From assembly GCF_000966265.1 (NCBI RefSeq), contig NZ_LANF01000006.1, positions 1-64,000 on the forward strand: a stretch of DNA of 64,000 nt, in the 5' to 3' direction. Shown here in pieces: positions 34,358 to 42,958 of the stretch (the first letter of the stretch is position 1; every line of letters starts with the position of its first letter). The notes beneath the pieces were generated by a model that saw only the letters and a program-made list of their open reading frames with translations, had not been told where the DNA came from and searched no databases. The position numbers and the translations under genes are program-made. This stretch comes from Palaeococcus ferrophilus DSM 13482 (GTDB taxonomy: Archaea; Methanobacteriota_B; Thermococci; Thermococcales; Thermococcaceae).

Positions 34358-35305
34358 ATGATAGCCTTCGGACCGGTCCCTTCAAGGAGGCTCGGCAGGA
34401 GCCTCGGTGTGAACAACATCCCCGATAAGGTGTGCTCATTCGCCTGCGTTTACTGCCAGATAGGGAAGACCCTGAGGATGGAACTTGAGAGGAGGCCCTT
34501 CTACGAGCCAGAACTAATCTTCCAGGAGGTTAAGGAGAAAGTAGAAGAAGCGCTCGCGAGGAACGAGCGGATAGACTACATCACATTCGTCCCCGATGGA
34601 GAGCCGACTCTCGACATCAACCTCGGAAGGGAAGTTGAACTCTTGAAGACATTTGGAATTCCCCTCGCGATTCTCACGAACTCCTCGCTCATCTGGAGGG
34701 AGGACGTCAGGGAGGATCTCCTAAAGTTCGACTTCGTCTCGCTGAAGGTCGATGCCGTCAGCGAGCCGCTCTGGAGGAGAATAAACAGGCCCCACAAGAG
34801 CCTGAGTCTTGAGAAGATCCTCGAGAGCATGCTGGAGTTCAGGAAGGACTTTAGGGGAAAGGTCGTCACCGAGACGATGCTGGTAGATGAAATAGACTAC
34901 GGAGACGAGTTTGAGAAGATAGCCGAGTTTCTGAAGGAGCTGAAACCGGATAAAGCGTACATAGCGATCCCCACGAGGCCGCCGGCAGAGCCGTGGGTAA
35001 AACCGGCTAAGGAAGAAGTAATCCACCGCGCTTACCAGATCTTCAGCGAGATTCTGGGAGAAGAACGGGTTGAGTACCTCATAGGCTACGAGGGGAACGC
35101 TTTCGCCTTCACAGGCAACGTTGAGGAGGATCTGCTGAGCATAACCGCGGTTCACCCAATGCGCGAGGAAGCCGTTAGGGAGTTCCTGGAGAAGGCGAAC
35201 GCCGACTGGAGCGTCGTTGAGAAGCTCCTGAAAGAAGGAACGCTGATAGAGCTCGAATACAACGGAAGGAAGTTCTACATGAGGAAGCTGAAGAGCAGGG
35301 AGTAA
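34358..35305 (+). CDS. radical SAM protein, COG0731 type
   Basis: The 315-residue protein has the radical SAM cysteines C26-x3-C30-x2-C33 (VCSFACVYCQ) after GPVPSRRLGRSLGVNN, an N-terminus typical of COG0731 proteins. VPDGEPTLD holds the SAM-binding GEP motif. Relatives include wybutosine TYW1 and unassigned oxidoreductases; this one lacks a flavodoxin domain. GGTGGTGG precedes the ATG. It shares operator site 2 with the divergent genes, which suggests a role in the same metal or cofactor process. Confidence 0.88.
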   Translation: MIAFGPVPSRRLGRSLGVNNIPDKVCSFACVYCQIGKTLRMELERRPFYEPELIFQEVKEKVEEALARNERIDYITFVPDGEPTLDINLGREVELLKTFGIPLAILTNSSLIWREDVREDLLKFDFVSLKVDAVSEPLWRRINRPHKSLSLEKILESMLEFRKDFRGKVVTETMLVDEIDYGDEFEKIAEFLKELKPDKAYIAIPTRPPAEPWVKPAKEEVIHRAYQIFSEILGEERVEYLIGYEGNAFAFTGNVEEDLLSITAVHPMREEAVREFLEKANADWSVVEKLLKEGTLIELEYNGRKFYMRKLKSRE

Positions 35306-35325
35306 TCCCCCTATTTTTTGCCAAA
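35306..35325 (+). terminator. T-run terminator candidate
   Basis: CCCCCTATTTTTTG follows the radical SAM stop codon directly, a T6 run typical of archaeal termination. Confidence 0.4.
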
Positions 35326-35471
35326 GCGTTAGGGCGATACTGTCGGGATAAGCGTTGGGGTTCTGTACACAGGATATTTTGCATCTTACTTGCAATACTC
35401 GAGGACAGCGGGATTCTGGCAAGGTTTGTGGTGGTCCTCGACAAATTGATGGGCAAAATCGGCCTCTCGAG

Positions 35472-35549
35472 AAGGGTGAAGCCAGAATCAAGCAGTTCGA
35501 GACCATCGACAAGGGAAAGTGCCGTCCTCCTAACTTCTCCAAGCAGCAT
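35472..35549 (-). pseudogene. remnant of a DUF4213-DUF364 gene
   Basis: On the minus strand an ATG at 35549 opens MLLGEVRRTALSLVDGLELL followed by DSGF. It matches the start of the intact DUF364 protein (MLLSEIKRKALELSDGLKLL, DFGF) at 16 of 24 positions. Homology fades after about 26 codons, and the frame then runs on without family features. No ribosome binding site is present. The rest of the 353-bp gap 35306-35658 shows nothing I can name. Confidence 0.55.
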
Positions 35550-35658
35550 TCAAACTACCATGGGAATACGCTCTCCCCACTTAAGCATGCATCGATTCCG
35601 GGTACTTAACAGGCATCAAGGAACACCGAAGCAGAGAACAGATAAAAATAGAAAAGGG

Positions 35659-37137
35659 TCATTCCATGGCCTTCATTATCTCGTCGACGTTCTCGGGGGT
35701 TTTGGTGATAAGGCTGACCACTATAGTGGCCAGGAGGGCAAACGTAAATGCAGGGACTAGCTCGTAGATACCGGTACTGGCCTTGAGGTAGAGCTTCCAA
35801 ATTATCGTGGTCAGGGTTCCGACGACCATTCCCGCAACGACACCCCACTTGGTCGTCCTCTTCCAGTAGAGTGAAAGCAGCAACGTCGGACCTATCGAGG
35901 CTCCAAGGCCGCCCCAGGCGAAGAGCACGAACCAGAATATAATGTCCTTAGCGAAGTAGGCGAGAATTGCCGCGAGAATGCCAATGACGAAGACAGTAAT
36001 CCTACTTATCTTGAGAGCAACTTCCTCGGTGAGTGGCTCACCCTTCCTGAGGACCTCCTGGTAGAAGTCCTTAACGATGGTCGAGGAAACTACGAGGAGC
36101 TGGGAGTCCGCCGTCGAGAGTATTGCCGCGAAGATTCCTCCCATGAGGATTCCGTAGAGTACCGGCCCGAAGAACTGGGCGCTTAGGAGCGGGTACACCA
36201 TCTCAGTACTCTCGTTAGGCAGCATGCTGACATCAGGGTAGAGGGCCCTTCCTGCGAGGCCTATGAAGACGGCGCCCCAGGCCATGACGACGTTCCAGAA
36301 GGTTCCTATAACTGTTGACTGCCTTAGCCTGTCCGGGTCGTCAATGGACATGTAACGGACGAGTATGTGCGGTTGACCCGGGGAACCAAGGCCTATTCCG
36401 AGGAATCCTATAACAACGCCTGCACCGAATGCCCACGGGTCTACCAGTTTGGGGTCAAGTGCCTTGAGTGTGTCGAGAACCATACCAAGGCCACCGGCAT
36501 GGGCCACCGCAACCACCGGGAGTACCGTAAGGCCGATTATCATTATGACAGCCCTGATAACGTCGTTGTACGCAACTGCCACGAAACCACCTAGCACCAT
36601 GTAGATGACGATCATGAAGACCGATATCAGGAGACCCCAGAAAAGGCTGATTCCCAGTGAAGCGCTAAGGGTTTTAGCACCTGCGTTGAACTGTGCACCG
36701 ACGTACGAGGTCAGGAATATGACTATGATTATTGAGACCACCAGCCTCACTATCTTAGCCGTGTCCCTGAACCTAGCCTCAAAGTAGTCTGGAACCGTTA
36801 TCGCGTCAAACTTCTCGGAGAAGCGCCTCAATCGCATTCCCATGTAGACGAACTGGAGCATCTCAACTGTGATATATCCTGCGGCTGCCCAGACAGCAGC
36901 AGTGCCCATCTTGTAAGCCATTCCACTGAGACCCAGAACGAGCCAGCTTGACCTTCCCGATGAAACGGCCGAAAGGGCAACGGTAATCTTATCCATGGCC
37001 CTGCCGCCAACGAAGAAGTCCTCCTCGGTCTTAGTCCTTTTCATGGCATAAAACCCAACAAATATTGGCAGCAGTAGAGTGAACAAGAAAGCAATCATGG
37101 CCGCGGGCTCTTTGAGCAGTTCGTAGGCGTTGCTCAT
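35659..37137 (-). CDS. sodium/solute symporter, PutP (SSS) family
   Basis: The 492-residue protein has about 13 membrane helices and the SSS family core: FFVGGRAMDKITVALSAVSS, GLGSPGQPHILVRYM and ILSTADSQLLVVSSTIVKD. This fits Na+-coupled uptake of proline or another small organic solute; the substrate is not certain. The ATG at 37137 overlaps the stop of a 34-codon upstream gene as ATGA and has GGAGGTGAG upstream. Longer readings are not supported. Confidence 0.9.
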   Translation of the reverse strand: MSNAYELLKEPAAMIAFLFTLLLPIFVGFYAMKRTKTEEDFFVGGRAMDKITVALSAVSSGRSSWLVLGLSGMAYKMGTAAVWAAAGYITVEMLQFVYMGMRLRRFSEKFDAITVPDYFEARFRDTAKIVRLVVSIIIVIFLTSYVGAQFNAGAKTLSASLGISLFWGLLISVFMIVIYMVLGGFVAVAYNDVIRAVIMIIGLTVLPVVAVAHAGGLGMVLDTLKALDPKLVDPWAFGAGVVIGFLGIGLGSPGQPHILVRYMSIDDPDRLRQSTVIGTFWNVVMAWGAVFIGLAGRALYPDVSMLPNESTEMVYPLLSAQFFGPVLYGILMGGIFAAILSTADSQLLVVSSTIVKDFYQEVLRKGEPLTEEVALKISRITVFVIGILAAILAYFAKDIIFWFVLFAWGGLGASIGPTLLLSLYWKRTTKWGVVAGMVVGTLTTIIWKLYLKASTGIYELVPAFTFALLATIVVSLITKTPENVDEIMKAME

Positions 37138-37238
37138 GCCCTCACCTCCTTCGGGGCGGTGGCATAGTACACAACCACTGAGGCCAGCACTATAAGGGCC
37201 GGCAGAACCAACAGTACGAACTTTGCCCATCCGTACAT
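37134..37238 (-). CDS. small membrane protein, symporter accessory subunit
   Basis: The 34-residue product (MYGWAKFVLLVLPALIVLAS, then VVVYYATAPKEVRA) is one membrane helix with a short charged tail. GGGAGGTGGAG lies just before its ATG and it overlaps the symporter start by four bases. Short proteins of this kind are described as small accessory proteins of SSS symporters. A TATA-like TTTATATA lies about 80 bp upstream (37317-37325). Confidence 0.75.
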   Translation of the reverse strand: MYGWAKFVLLVLPALIVLASVVVYYATAPKEVRA

Positions 37239-37388
37239 ATCTCCACCTCCCTCAGAGTTCAAACAAGCTAGCAAATAATGTCAAATAGGAGACGATTAGT
37301 ATATTTTGGATGAACCTATATAAACATTATGGCTCATTTAGATGCATTAATGTCTATTATTGTAAGAAAAAATAAAGCAATTTCCAGA

Positions 37389-37405
37389 TTGTTTTTGGAA
37401 AACAA
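37389..37405. promoter_or_regulatory. inverted repeat TTGTTTT-N3-AAAACAA
   Basis: Perfect 7-bp arms around TGG, in the AT-rich 409-bp region between the symporter pair and the NifX-like gene. It is a possible operator for the symporter, since it lies upstream of its TATA box. It does not match the SurR consensus GTT-N3-AAC. Confidence 0.4.
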
Positions 37406-37510
37406 CGGTAGTTAGTATTCGATTAGCCTTATCTATCCCTAATTGTATCCACGATTTTCAAACAAAGGCGGGAAAAATTCGTAAGATGGCCCAATAATCC
37501 AGAACCACAC

Positions 37511-37527
37511 CAAACGAATATCGTTTG
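37511..37527. promoter_or_regulatory. inverted repeat CAAACGA-N3-TCGTTTG
   Basis: CAAACGAATATCGTTTG has perfect 7-bp arms. It lies 137 bp before the NifX-like start codon and is not seen at the other NifX-like promoters, so it may bind a regulator special to this locus. Confidence 0.45.
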
Positions 37528-37584
37528 TTTCAGTTCGGAGATCGGATGTAGCGGAGTAGGAATATTTATCCAGCTGGTAGTTTG

Positions 37585-37598
37585 TTAGGGCAACCGAA
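37585..37598. promoter_or_regulatory. operator candidate TTAGG-N4-CCTAA (site 3)
   Basis: TTAGGGCAACCGAA differs from sites 1 and 2 by one base (G for T in the right arm). It lies immediately upstream of the TATA box CTTTATAT (37601-37608) of the NifX-like gene. Confidence 0.6.
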
Positions 37599-37609
37599 AA
37601 CTTTATATG

Positions 37610-37625
37610 TTGTGCATATGCACAA
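37610..37625. promoter_or_regulatory. operator candidate TTGTGCATATGCACAA (perfect palindrome, site 2)
   Basis: A perfect 16-bp palindrome directly downstream of the TATA box and upstream of the AAGGAGGTGATGG ribosome binding site of the NifX-like gene. Near-copies occur at 31558 and 42959, both also beside TATA boxes of NifX-like genes. Confidence 0.65.
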
Positions 37626-37647
37626 AATAATAGAAGGAGGTGATGGT

Positions 37648-38256
37648 ATGAGGATTGCGGTACCTACCAACGGTGGAGGACTCAACGACACCGTTGCACC
37701 CGTGTTCGCGAGGGCACCTGCCTTTTACATAGCGGACGTTGACGAGAACGGAAACGTCACCAACGAGAAGGTCATCCAGAATGGTGCAGCCATGGCCGGA
37801 GGAGGAGCCGGCCCGATGGCGGTGCAGACGCTCATCAACGAGGGCGTCGAGGCAATAATAGCCCCACAGGTCGGCCCGAACGCCCTAGGCGCTATCCAGG
37901 CCGCGGGCATCAGGCTCTATCAGGTCACCCCAGGAACCCCTGTTGAGGAGGCCATAAAGGCGGTGGCCGGGGGAAGTGTGGGACAGTTCAGCGTTCCAGC
38001 ACCGCCGACCCCAACGGCTCCGCAGAGCCCCGTGCCAGCCTACGGGCCCTATCCTGCCGCTCCAGCGTACCCGCCGTACCCCGCCTACGGCTACGGCCCC
38101 GGATACGGATGGGGCAGAGGCGGCTGGGGAAGAGGACGCGGTTTCGGCAGAGGACGGGGCAGAGGCGGAAGAGGCTGGGGAGCCCAGCTTGGCTACTGCC
38201 CCTGGACCGGCCGGCCGAGCAGGAGGACGTGGCTCGCCAGGTTCTTCGGCTGGTGA
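37648..38256 (+). CDS. NifX-like protein with Pro/Tyr- and Gly/Arg-rich tail
   Basis: The first 110 of 202 residues form a NifX-like domain (MRIAVPTNGGGLNDTVAPVF, VIQNGAAMAGGG, IIAPQVGPNALGAIQAAGI). The tail is first Pro/Ala/Tyr-rich (PAYGPYPAAPAYPPYPAYGY) and then RG-rich (WGRGGWGRGRGFGRGRGRGG), ending with aromatic and basic residues. The tail could bind RNA or metal or drive self-association. AAGGAGGTGATGG supports the ATG at 37648. The next gene also begins with an RG-rich segment. Confidence 0.82.
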   Translation: MRIAVPTNGGGLNDTVAPVFARAPAFYIADVDENGNVTNEKVIQNGAAMAGGGAGPMAVQTLINEGVEAIIAPQVGPNALGAIQAAGIRLYQVTPGTPVEEAIKAVAGGSVGQFSVPAPPTPTAPQSPVPAYGPYPAAPAYPPYPAYGYGPGYGWGRGGWGRGRGFGRGRGRGGRGWGAQLGYCPWTGRPSRRTWLARFFGW

Positions 38257-38324
38257 TGGGGGCATCTTTTAGTCTCGTTTATTGGGTTTGAAGCACGGAA
38301 CCTAGAACCGCAGGAGGAAAACAT

Positions 38325-38522
38325 ATGCCACGCGGGTTTGGCAGGGGATACAGAAGGTACGGTCTCTTCCCTTTCAGGGGCGTCTACGGCCTTATAGACC
38401 TGCTGTTCCTCATCGGGATCCTGTACTTCCTCGTTAAGCTCTTTATCGTTGCGGCGCCCTATGCGGCCGGCCTGCTGGTGCTCCTCCTCCTGAGGGAGTT
38501 TCTCCGGCCCCGGCCCTTTTAA
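38325..38522 (+). CDS. small membrane protein with Gly/Arg-rich N-terminus
   Basis: The 65-residue protein starts MPRGFGRGYRRYG and continues into two hydrophobic segments (LIDLLFLIGILYFLVKLFIV and YAAGLLVLLLL), ending LRPRPF. I do not recognise a family. AGGAGG lies upstream of the ATG. It is 68 bases downstream of the RG-tailed NifX-like gene and shares its unusual composition, so it could be a membrane partner. Confidence 0.65.
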   Translation: MPRGFGRGYRRYGLFPFRGVYGLIDLLFLIGILYFLVKLFIVAAPYAAGLLVLLLLREFLRPRPF

Positions 38523-38598
38523 GAGCCCTATTTTTAAGCTTATGCTAATTGGGTTACACTTTTAAGTTCCGAAACATATTCATTCCGGAGATAGCTCG

Positions 38599-39564
38599 AT
38601 GACCCAAGAGCGGAGGTATTTCTTCTGGTTCCTTCTCGCTTCCCTCTCGGCGCTCTTCGGCGAGGTTAGCATAGGGGCCACGCTTTACCCCTTCTTCTCT
38701 CCGTGGGGAATCCTCGTTATTCTCCCCCTCTACGGCCTTCACACCCTTGTCCTGGCTTCGGTGGTTTACCGCTTTGGGAGGCCGCGCTTCGAGACGCTCT
38801 ACCTTGCCGGTGTTATCTTTGGCCTTTATGAAGCGTACATCACGAAGATAATCTGGAACCCCTCGTGGGAGTCCCCTGTGCAGGTTGGCGGGATAAGCGT
38901 CTTCGAGTTCCTTGTCGTGGTGCTCTTCTGGCATCCGTTCATGTCCTTCATGATGCCCGTAGGGGTGGCCGAGCTACTGACCTCAAGGAGGAAGCTACTT
39001 CCCGGGTTCATCCTGAAGAGGCCCCTCTTATTTGCTCTCATCCTCGGGGCCTTGGAAAGCTCAAACTCCCCCTCACCAATCCACTCACTCCTTTCCCTCG
39101 CTTCAACGCTTGGAGTCATTCTGGCGCTCATGCACCTCTGGAGGAGGAAATACGAGGGGGAGGACATGGCCTCACTCCTGCCGACAGTGGGGGAGCTAAA
39201 AGTTCTCGTGCCCTTCCTCCTGGCGTACTACATAACCCTCGGCCTCGGATTGAACAGGGGAGCGATACCGGGGCTCGCCCCCCAGGCCTTTGTGTGGGCA
39301 TTCTACGCCCTCACGTTCTACCTCCTCTACCGCGCCCTGATGAGGTCAAGGGCTTCAGAGGTTGAAAATGTTGGGTGCGCCCCTTCAATGGGCTTCCTGC
39401 TTAAGTTCTCCCTCGTCTGGACGCTCTCAGGGGTTCTTTTCTCGACGGTTGAGGGGCCATTCCACGAGCTGAAGTTCGTGATAATCGCCCTCCTCTGGCT
39501 GATTGGTGGAGGCATCGGAGTGGTGAGCCTTGTGAGGAGTGCCAGGTGGGCGTTGAGGCAATAG
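38599..39564 (+). CDS. uncharacterised multi-pass membrane protein (paralogue of 48337-49320)
   Basis: The 321-residue protein has about nine membrane helices. It is clearly related to the protein encoded at 48337: both have an N-terminal YFFW motif, then FGLYEAY or FGLFEAY, TK-x2-W, GIS near 100, and FWHPFMSF or LWHPLMSF. The conserved aromatic, Glu and His residues suggest a buried polar or metal site. I cannot assign a function. A TATA-like TTTTTAAGC lies near 38530. Confidence 0.75.
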   Translation: MTQERRYFFWFLLASLSALFGEVSIGATLYPFFSPWGILVILPLYGLHTLVLASVVYRFGRPRFETLYLAGVIFGLYEAYITKIIWNPSWESPVQVGGISVFEFLVVVLFWHPFMSFMMPVGVAELLTSRRKLLPGFILKRPLLFALILGALESSNSPSPIHSLLSLASTLGVILALMHLWRRKYEGEDMASLLPTVGELKVLVPFLLAYYITLGLGLNRGAIPGLAPQAFVWAFYALTFYLLYRALMRSRASEVENVGCAPSMGFLLKFSLVWTLSGVLFSTVEGPFHELKFVIIALLWLIGGGIGVVSLVRSARWALRQ

Positions 39565-39629
39565 TCCAAGGCGGCTCAATCCCAACAGCAAACGTTAAAA
39601 TGTCAAGTACAAAATTCAGATGATGACAT

Positions 39630-40214
39630 ATGAGGCGGAGCCAACTCTACGCGGGATTGACGGCGCCACTGGTCTCCTTCTCCGGCATAGCCCTAGCCAT
39701 ACTCGTGAACCGCTCGTGGTGGAGCCTCACCGACAACGCGATAAGTGACCTCGGAAGGGTAGGCCTTCCGCACAACTGGCTCCTCAACCTCCCGCTGATC
39801 CTGACCGCCCTTCTCGGGATTTACTACGCCATCGGCCTCCTGGGAGAGATGAGGAATAGGGTGGAGAAAGCTGGAGTGGGCGTTTTTACCCTCGGCCTCG
39901 TTTTTCTGGCGCTGATAGGAGCATTCCCGGAGGGAACGTCACCCCACTACACCGTGAGCTGGGGCTTCTTTCTCTTCGCGAGCCTCGGCTATCTGATAAT
40001 CGGGTTGGGGCTGTGGATGGAAGGCCACAGGAACATTGGGACGTTCACAGTCCTACTCTTCATCACCGAGGTTCTCCTGACACGGTGGGCCTTTGGAACC
40101 TTCAGGGGAATCGCCATACCGGAGTTCATAGCGGCCTTATCCGTTGTGACGTGGCACTACACCACCCTGGCCTCCGTAGGTAAAGACTATAAGTCCCAAG
40201 GCGTGCAACCATAG
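39630..40214 (+). CDS. DUF998 family membrane protein
   Basis: The 194-residue protein has about six membrane helices and the DUF998 signature ISDLG (NAISDLGRVG) after the first helix, then GAFPEGTSPHYTVSWGFF. The function is unknown. The ribosome binding site is weak. It lies between the paralogous membrane protein and a soluble protein of unknown function. Confidence 0.8.
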   Translation: MRRSQLYAGLTAPLVSFSGIALAILVNRSWWSLTDNAISDLGRVGLPHNWLLNLPLILTALLGIYYAIGLLGEMRNRVEKAGVGVFTLGLVFLALIGAFPEGTSPHYTVSWGFFLFASLGYLIIGLGLWMEGHRNIGTFTVLLFITEVLLTRWAFGTFRGIAIPEFIAALSVVTWHYTTLASVGKDYKSQGVQP

Positions 40215-40224
40215 TGGTGAGAAA

Positions 40225-40797
40225 ATGAAAGTAGGAGAAGCACTCCTCAGAATATTCCCCGAGGTTCCGGAGCTCGAGAACGTGGACTTCTCAAAGTATG
40301 CCTCACAGTACGTCCCGCTCATCCTGGCCTTTGCAGACAGTGGAAAAACAGGGCTGAGGGAGTTCGAAGGATTCGTTGAGGCCCAGACGGGCAGCAAGGA
40401 CGTGGTTGGCAACGTCCTTATCTCGGTTTTCCAGTACATCATAATCGCCTACCGCAGGTACGGGAGCTACGAGGTTGTGGTTCCCGCCCTAAAGCTGTTC
40501 ATGAACCTCAAGGGCTGGCTCAACAAAAACGGGCACGAAAAAGAGTGGCAGCTTCTTCTCCACAACTTCCTCGGTTATCTCGTCACTATGATGCCCCCCA
40601 TAGCTGAGAACGAAGAGTGCGGGATGGCCAACGCCTACCTGACCTTTATCCACGCCCTGACCCTGGAGGCCCGGGAGAGCTTTGCGGAGGCCTACTTTGA
40701 GAAGCTCGAGGCGAGCGCGTCCACCCAGCTTATGGCCCTCAGGGAGCGCTGTGGCATTGAGGAGAAAGTACCAAAGGAAAAAAGGAAGGGCTGCTGA
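40225..40797 (+). CDS. uncharacterised helical protein
   Basis: A 190-residue soluble, all-helical protein (MKVGEALLRIFPEVPELENV at the start, KEKRKGC at the end) with three cysteines near the C-terminal half. I do not recognise it. GTGGTGAG precedes the ATG, and a TATA-like CTATAAG is at about 40188-40194. It converges on sufB with a five-base gap. Confidence 0.65.
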   Translation: MKVGEALLRIFPEVPELENVDFSKYASQYVPLILAFADSGKTGLREFEGFVEAQTGSKDVVGNVLISVFQYIIIAYRRYGSYEVVVPALKLFMNLKGWLNKNGHEKEWQLLLHNFLGYLVTMMPPIAENEECGMANAYLTFIHALTLEARESFAEAYFEKLEASASTQLMALRERCGIEEKVPKEKRKGC

Positions 40798-40802
40798 GCG
40801 GT

Positions 40803-42158
40803 TCACATTCCGCCGCTGACGGCCAGCTCTATTATCCTCCTTATCTCGACGAGGAACTCCATGGGAATGTCCTTGAGCATCGGGTCGAGGAAGCCCTTGA
40901 CTATGAGCTGAGTAGCTTTCTCCTCGCTCAGCCCGCGGCTCATGAGGTAGAAGAGCTCCTCTTCCTTTATCTTGCCTATCGCGGCCTCGTGGCTGAGCTC
41001 AGCGTCGTCCACCCTGCTTACAAGCCCCGGGTAGGTCTCCATAAACGCTTTGTCGCTCATGAGAAGGGCGTCGCAGCTTATGTGGCCCTTCGTCTTTGGT
41101 GCCTCCGCTTTTATAACGCCGCGCGTTATCACACTGCTCTCGTCCATTATAACGGTCTTGCTCGCGTTGATTCCTGAGGCGCCTTTTCCCATAAGGTACA
41201 TCTCGCCCCCGAGGTCAATGTACCAGTCCTTCTGGCCGAGGAGTATGCCGTTGAGTTCGACGTAGCCGTTCTCCTCAACCCAGTACTTGGGATTGGCCAC
41301 GTTGCTCTTCCCTGATCCGAGGCCAACGGTCGTGTTGATGAAGCGCGCGCCCTTCCCTATCTTTGCCCTCGTCATGGGCCTCGTGTGAACGTACTCCGGC
41401 CAGTTCTGGAGGACTGTGAGCTGCGCCTTCGCCCCATCGTGGAGATACGCCTCCGTCATGTCGAGGTGGAGGGAGTGCTTGACAAGGATCGGGGCAGTAC
41501 AGCCCTCTATGAGGTGGAACTCGGTGTTCTTCTCTGCGATTATGATTATGTGCGGCGCCTGTGCCAGCGCGCTCTCCTGTATGAGGAAGAACAGGTGCAG
41601 CGGGAAGGGAACCTTGAGGCCCTCCTTCACGTAGAGGAAGATTCCACCGTTCCACACTGCGGTGTGATAGGCCGTAAGCTTGCTTTCGTCCGTGCGGAAG
41701 AGCTTGAGGAAGTGTTCTTTCACCATATCGGGATACTTTCTGACGGCCTCCTCCGTGGGGAGGACAATGAGGCCCTTCTTCGCCCACTCCTGGAGGAACT
41801 GGTTGTAGATAACGCCCGTGTCAGTCTGGACCGCCAGACCGGCTATGTACTTCTGCTCCACCTCGCTTATGCCCAGCCTGTCGAGGAGGGCCTTCATTTC
41901 GGGTGGAAGGTCTTCGAGGCTCTCTATGTGGTCGGGGATGCTCTTGATCTCGGGCTTAGCTATGAACTGGAGAAGCTGCTCCTCGCTGATGATGGGGTCA
42001 TTGTGGGGGGCCCGCTCAAAAGCCTCAAGCGCCTTGTACCTTATCCTCGTCATCCACTCGGGCTCTTTGTTCCTCTTTGCGAGCTCCTCGATCTGGTTCT
42101 CGATGATGGCCTTCGCCTCGGCGATTGTTATCGTCTCGCGCTCCGAATGGAGATTCAT
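40803..42158 (-). CDS. sufB: SufB-type Fe-S cluster scaffold protein
   Basis: The 451-residue protein matches SufB/SufD. It has the beta-helix core with ARFINTTVGLGSGKSNVANP and the conserved late segment HEAAIGKIKEEELFYLMSRG, which precedes the C-terminal helices. With SufC it forms the minimal archaeal Suf scaffold that builds Fe-S clusters. No separate SufD gene is present, so a SufB2C2-like complex is likely. Its ATG overlaps the sufC stop by four bases. Confidence 0.93.
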   Translation of the reverse strand: MNLHSERETITIAEAKAIIENQIEELAKRNKEPEWMTRIRYKALEAFERAPHNDPIISEEQLLQFIAKPEIKSIPDHIESLEDLPPEMKALLDRLGISEVEQKYIAGLAVQTDTGVIYNQFLQEWAKKGLIVLPTEEAVRKYPDMVKEHFLKLFRTDESKLTAYHTAVWNGGIFLYVKEGLKVPFPLHLFFLIQESALAQAPHIIIIAEKNTEFHLIEGCTAPILVKHSLHLDMTEAYLHDGAKAQLTVLQNWPEYVHTRPMTRAKIGKGARFINTTVGLGSGKSNVANPKYWVEENGYVELNGILLGQKDWYIDLGGEMYLMGKGASGINASKTVIMDESSVITRGVIKAEAPKTKGHISCDALLMSDKAFMETYPGLVSRVDDAELSHEAAIGKIKEEELFYLMSRGLSEEKATQLIVKGFLDPMLKDIPMEFLVEIRRIIELAVSGGM

Positions 42159-42895
42159 GCTCCCACCTCCTCGAATATTCTGGCGAACCCTTCGCGGTCG
42201 ATCTGGTCAGCGAGCTCGCCGGAGCCGGTCTTGACGATCCTGCCGTCCTTCATGACGTGGACTTTCATCTTCTCCCTGTCAAGGTGGCCTAGAATCCTCC
42301 CGTAGTGGGTGATTAGGAGTATCGCCGTGCCGCGCTGGTGGAGCTCCTCTATCTTCCTGCTTATTATGCTTAGTGAGTCAACGTCAACGCCGCTGTCCGG
42401 CTCGTCAAGGATTAGGAGCTTGGGCTCTATGAGAAGCGCCTGGAGAAGCTCGAGCCTCTTCCTTTCGCCACCGGAGAAGCCGACGTTCACGTAGCGGTGC
42501 AAATCCTCCTCCTTGAACCAGAGCTCCTTGGCCTTCTCAACTACGAGGTCGTAGGCTTCAGCTGGATCCATTCCCTTCAGCTCCACCAGAACCTGCTGAA
42601 GGAACTCGATTATCCTAACACCCTCGACCTCGTGAGGGTGCTGGAAGGCCAGCATTATCCCTCTCTTTGCCCTCTCATCCGGACCGATGCCCGTTACGTC
42701 CTCGCCATCGAAGAGTATCCTACCGTCCGTGACCTTGTACTTCGGGTGTCCCGCTATCGTTAAGGCGAGCGTTGATTTTCCGGAGCCGTTGGGCCCCATG
42801 ACAACGTGAAACTCCCCGGAGCTTATCTCGAGGTTGACCCCCCTAAGAATCTCCCTGTTCTCAACGGTGACATGGATGCTGTCAACTTTGAGCAT
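42155..42895 (-). CDS. sufC: SufC ATPase of the Suf Fe-S assembly complex
   Basis: The 246-residue ABC ATPase has Walker A (GPNGSGKST), signature FSGGERKRLELLQ, Walker B (LLILDEPDSGVD) and the H-loop (LLITHYGR), and it is the right length for SufC. It is first in the sufCB operon. Its promoter region (42896-42958, with TATA-like CTTAAAAA near 42933) adjoins the two palindromes of the divergent NifX-like gene, so the two units may be co-regulated. Confidence 0.95.
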   Translation of the reverse strand: MLKVDSIHVTVENREILRGVNLEISSGEFHVVMGPNGSGKSTLALTIAGHPKYKVTDGRILFDGEDVTGIGPDERAKRGIMLAFQHPHEVEGVRIIEFLQQVLVELKGMDPAEAYDLVVEKAKELWFKEEDLHRYVNVGFSGGERKRLELLQALLIEPKLLILDEPDSGVDVDSLSIISRKIEELHQRGTAILLITHYGRILGHLDREKMKVHVMKDGRIVKTGSGELADQIDREGFARIFEEVGA

Positions 42896-42958
42896 TGACT
42901 CACCTCCATGGGTAGCTTGATGGGACGTTTTTTAAGCATATTGGAACACCGATGGGTA

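Noticed and set aside
41385-42305. 306-codon open frame antisense to sufB
   Set aside because: SufB is certain on the other strand and the antisense product has no sensible pattern.
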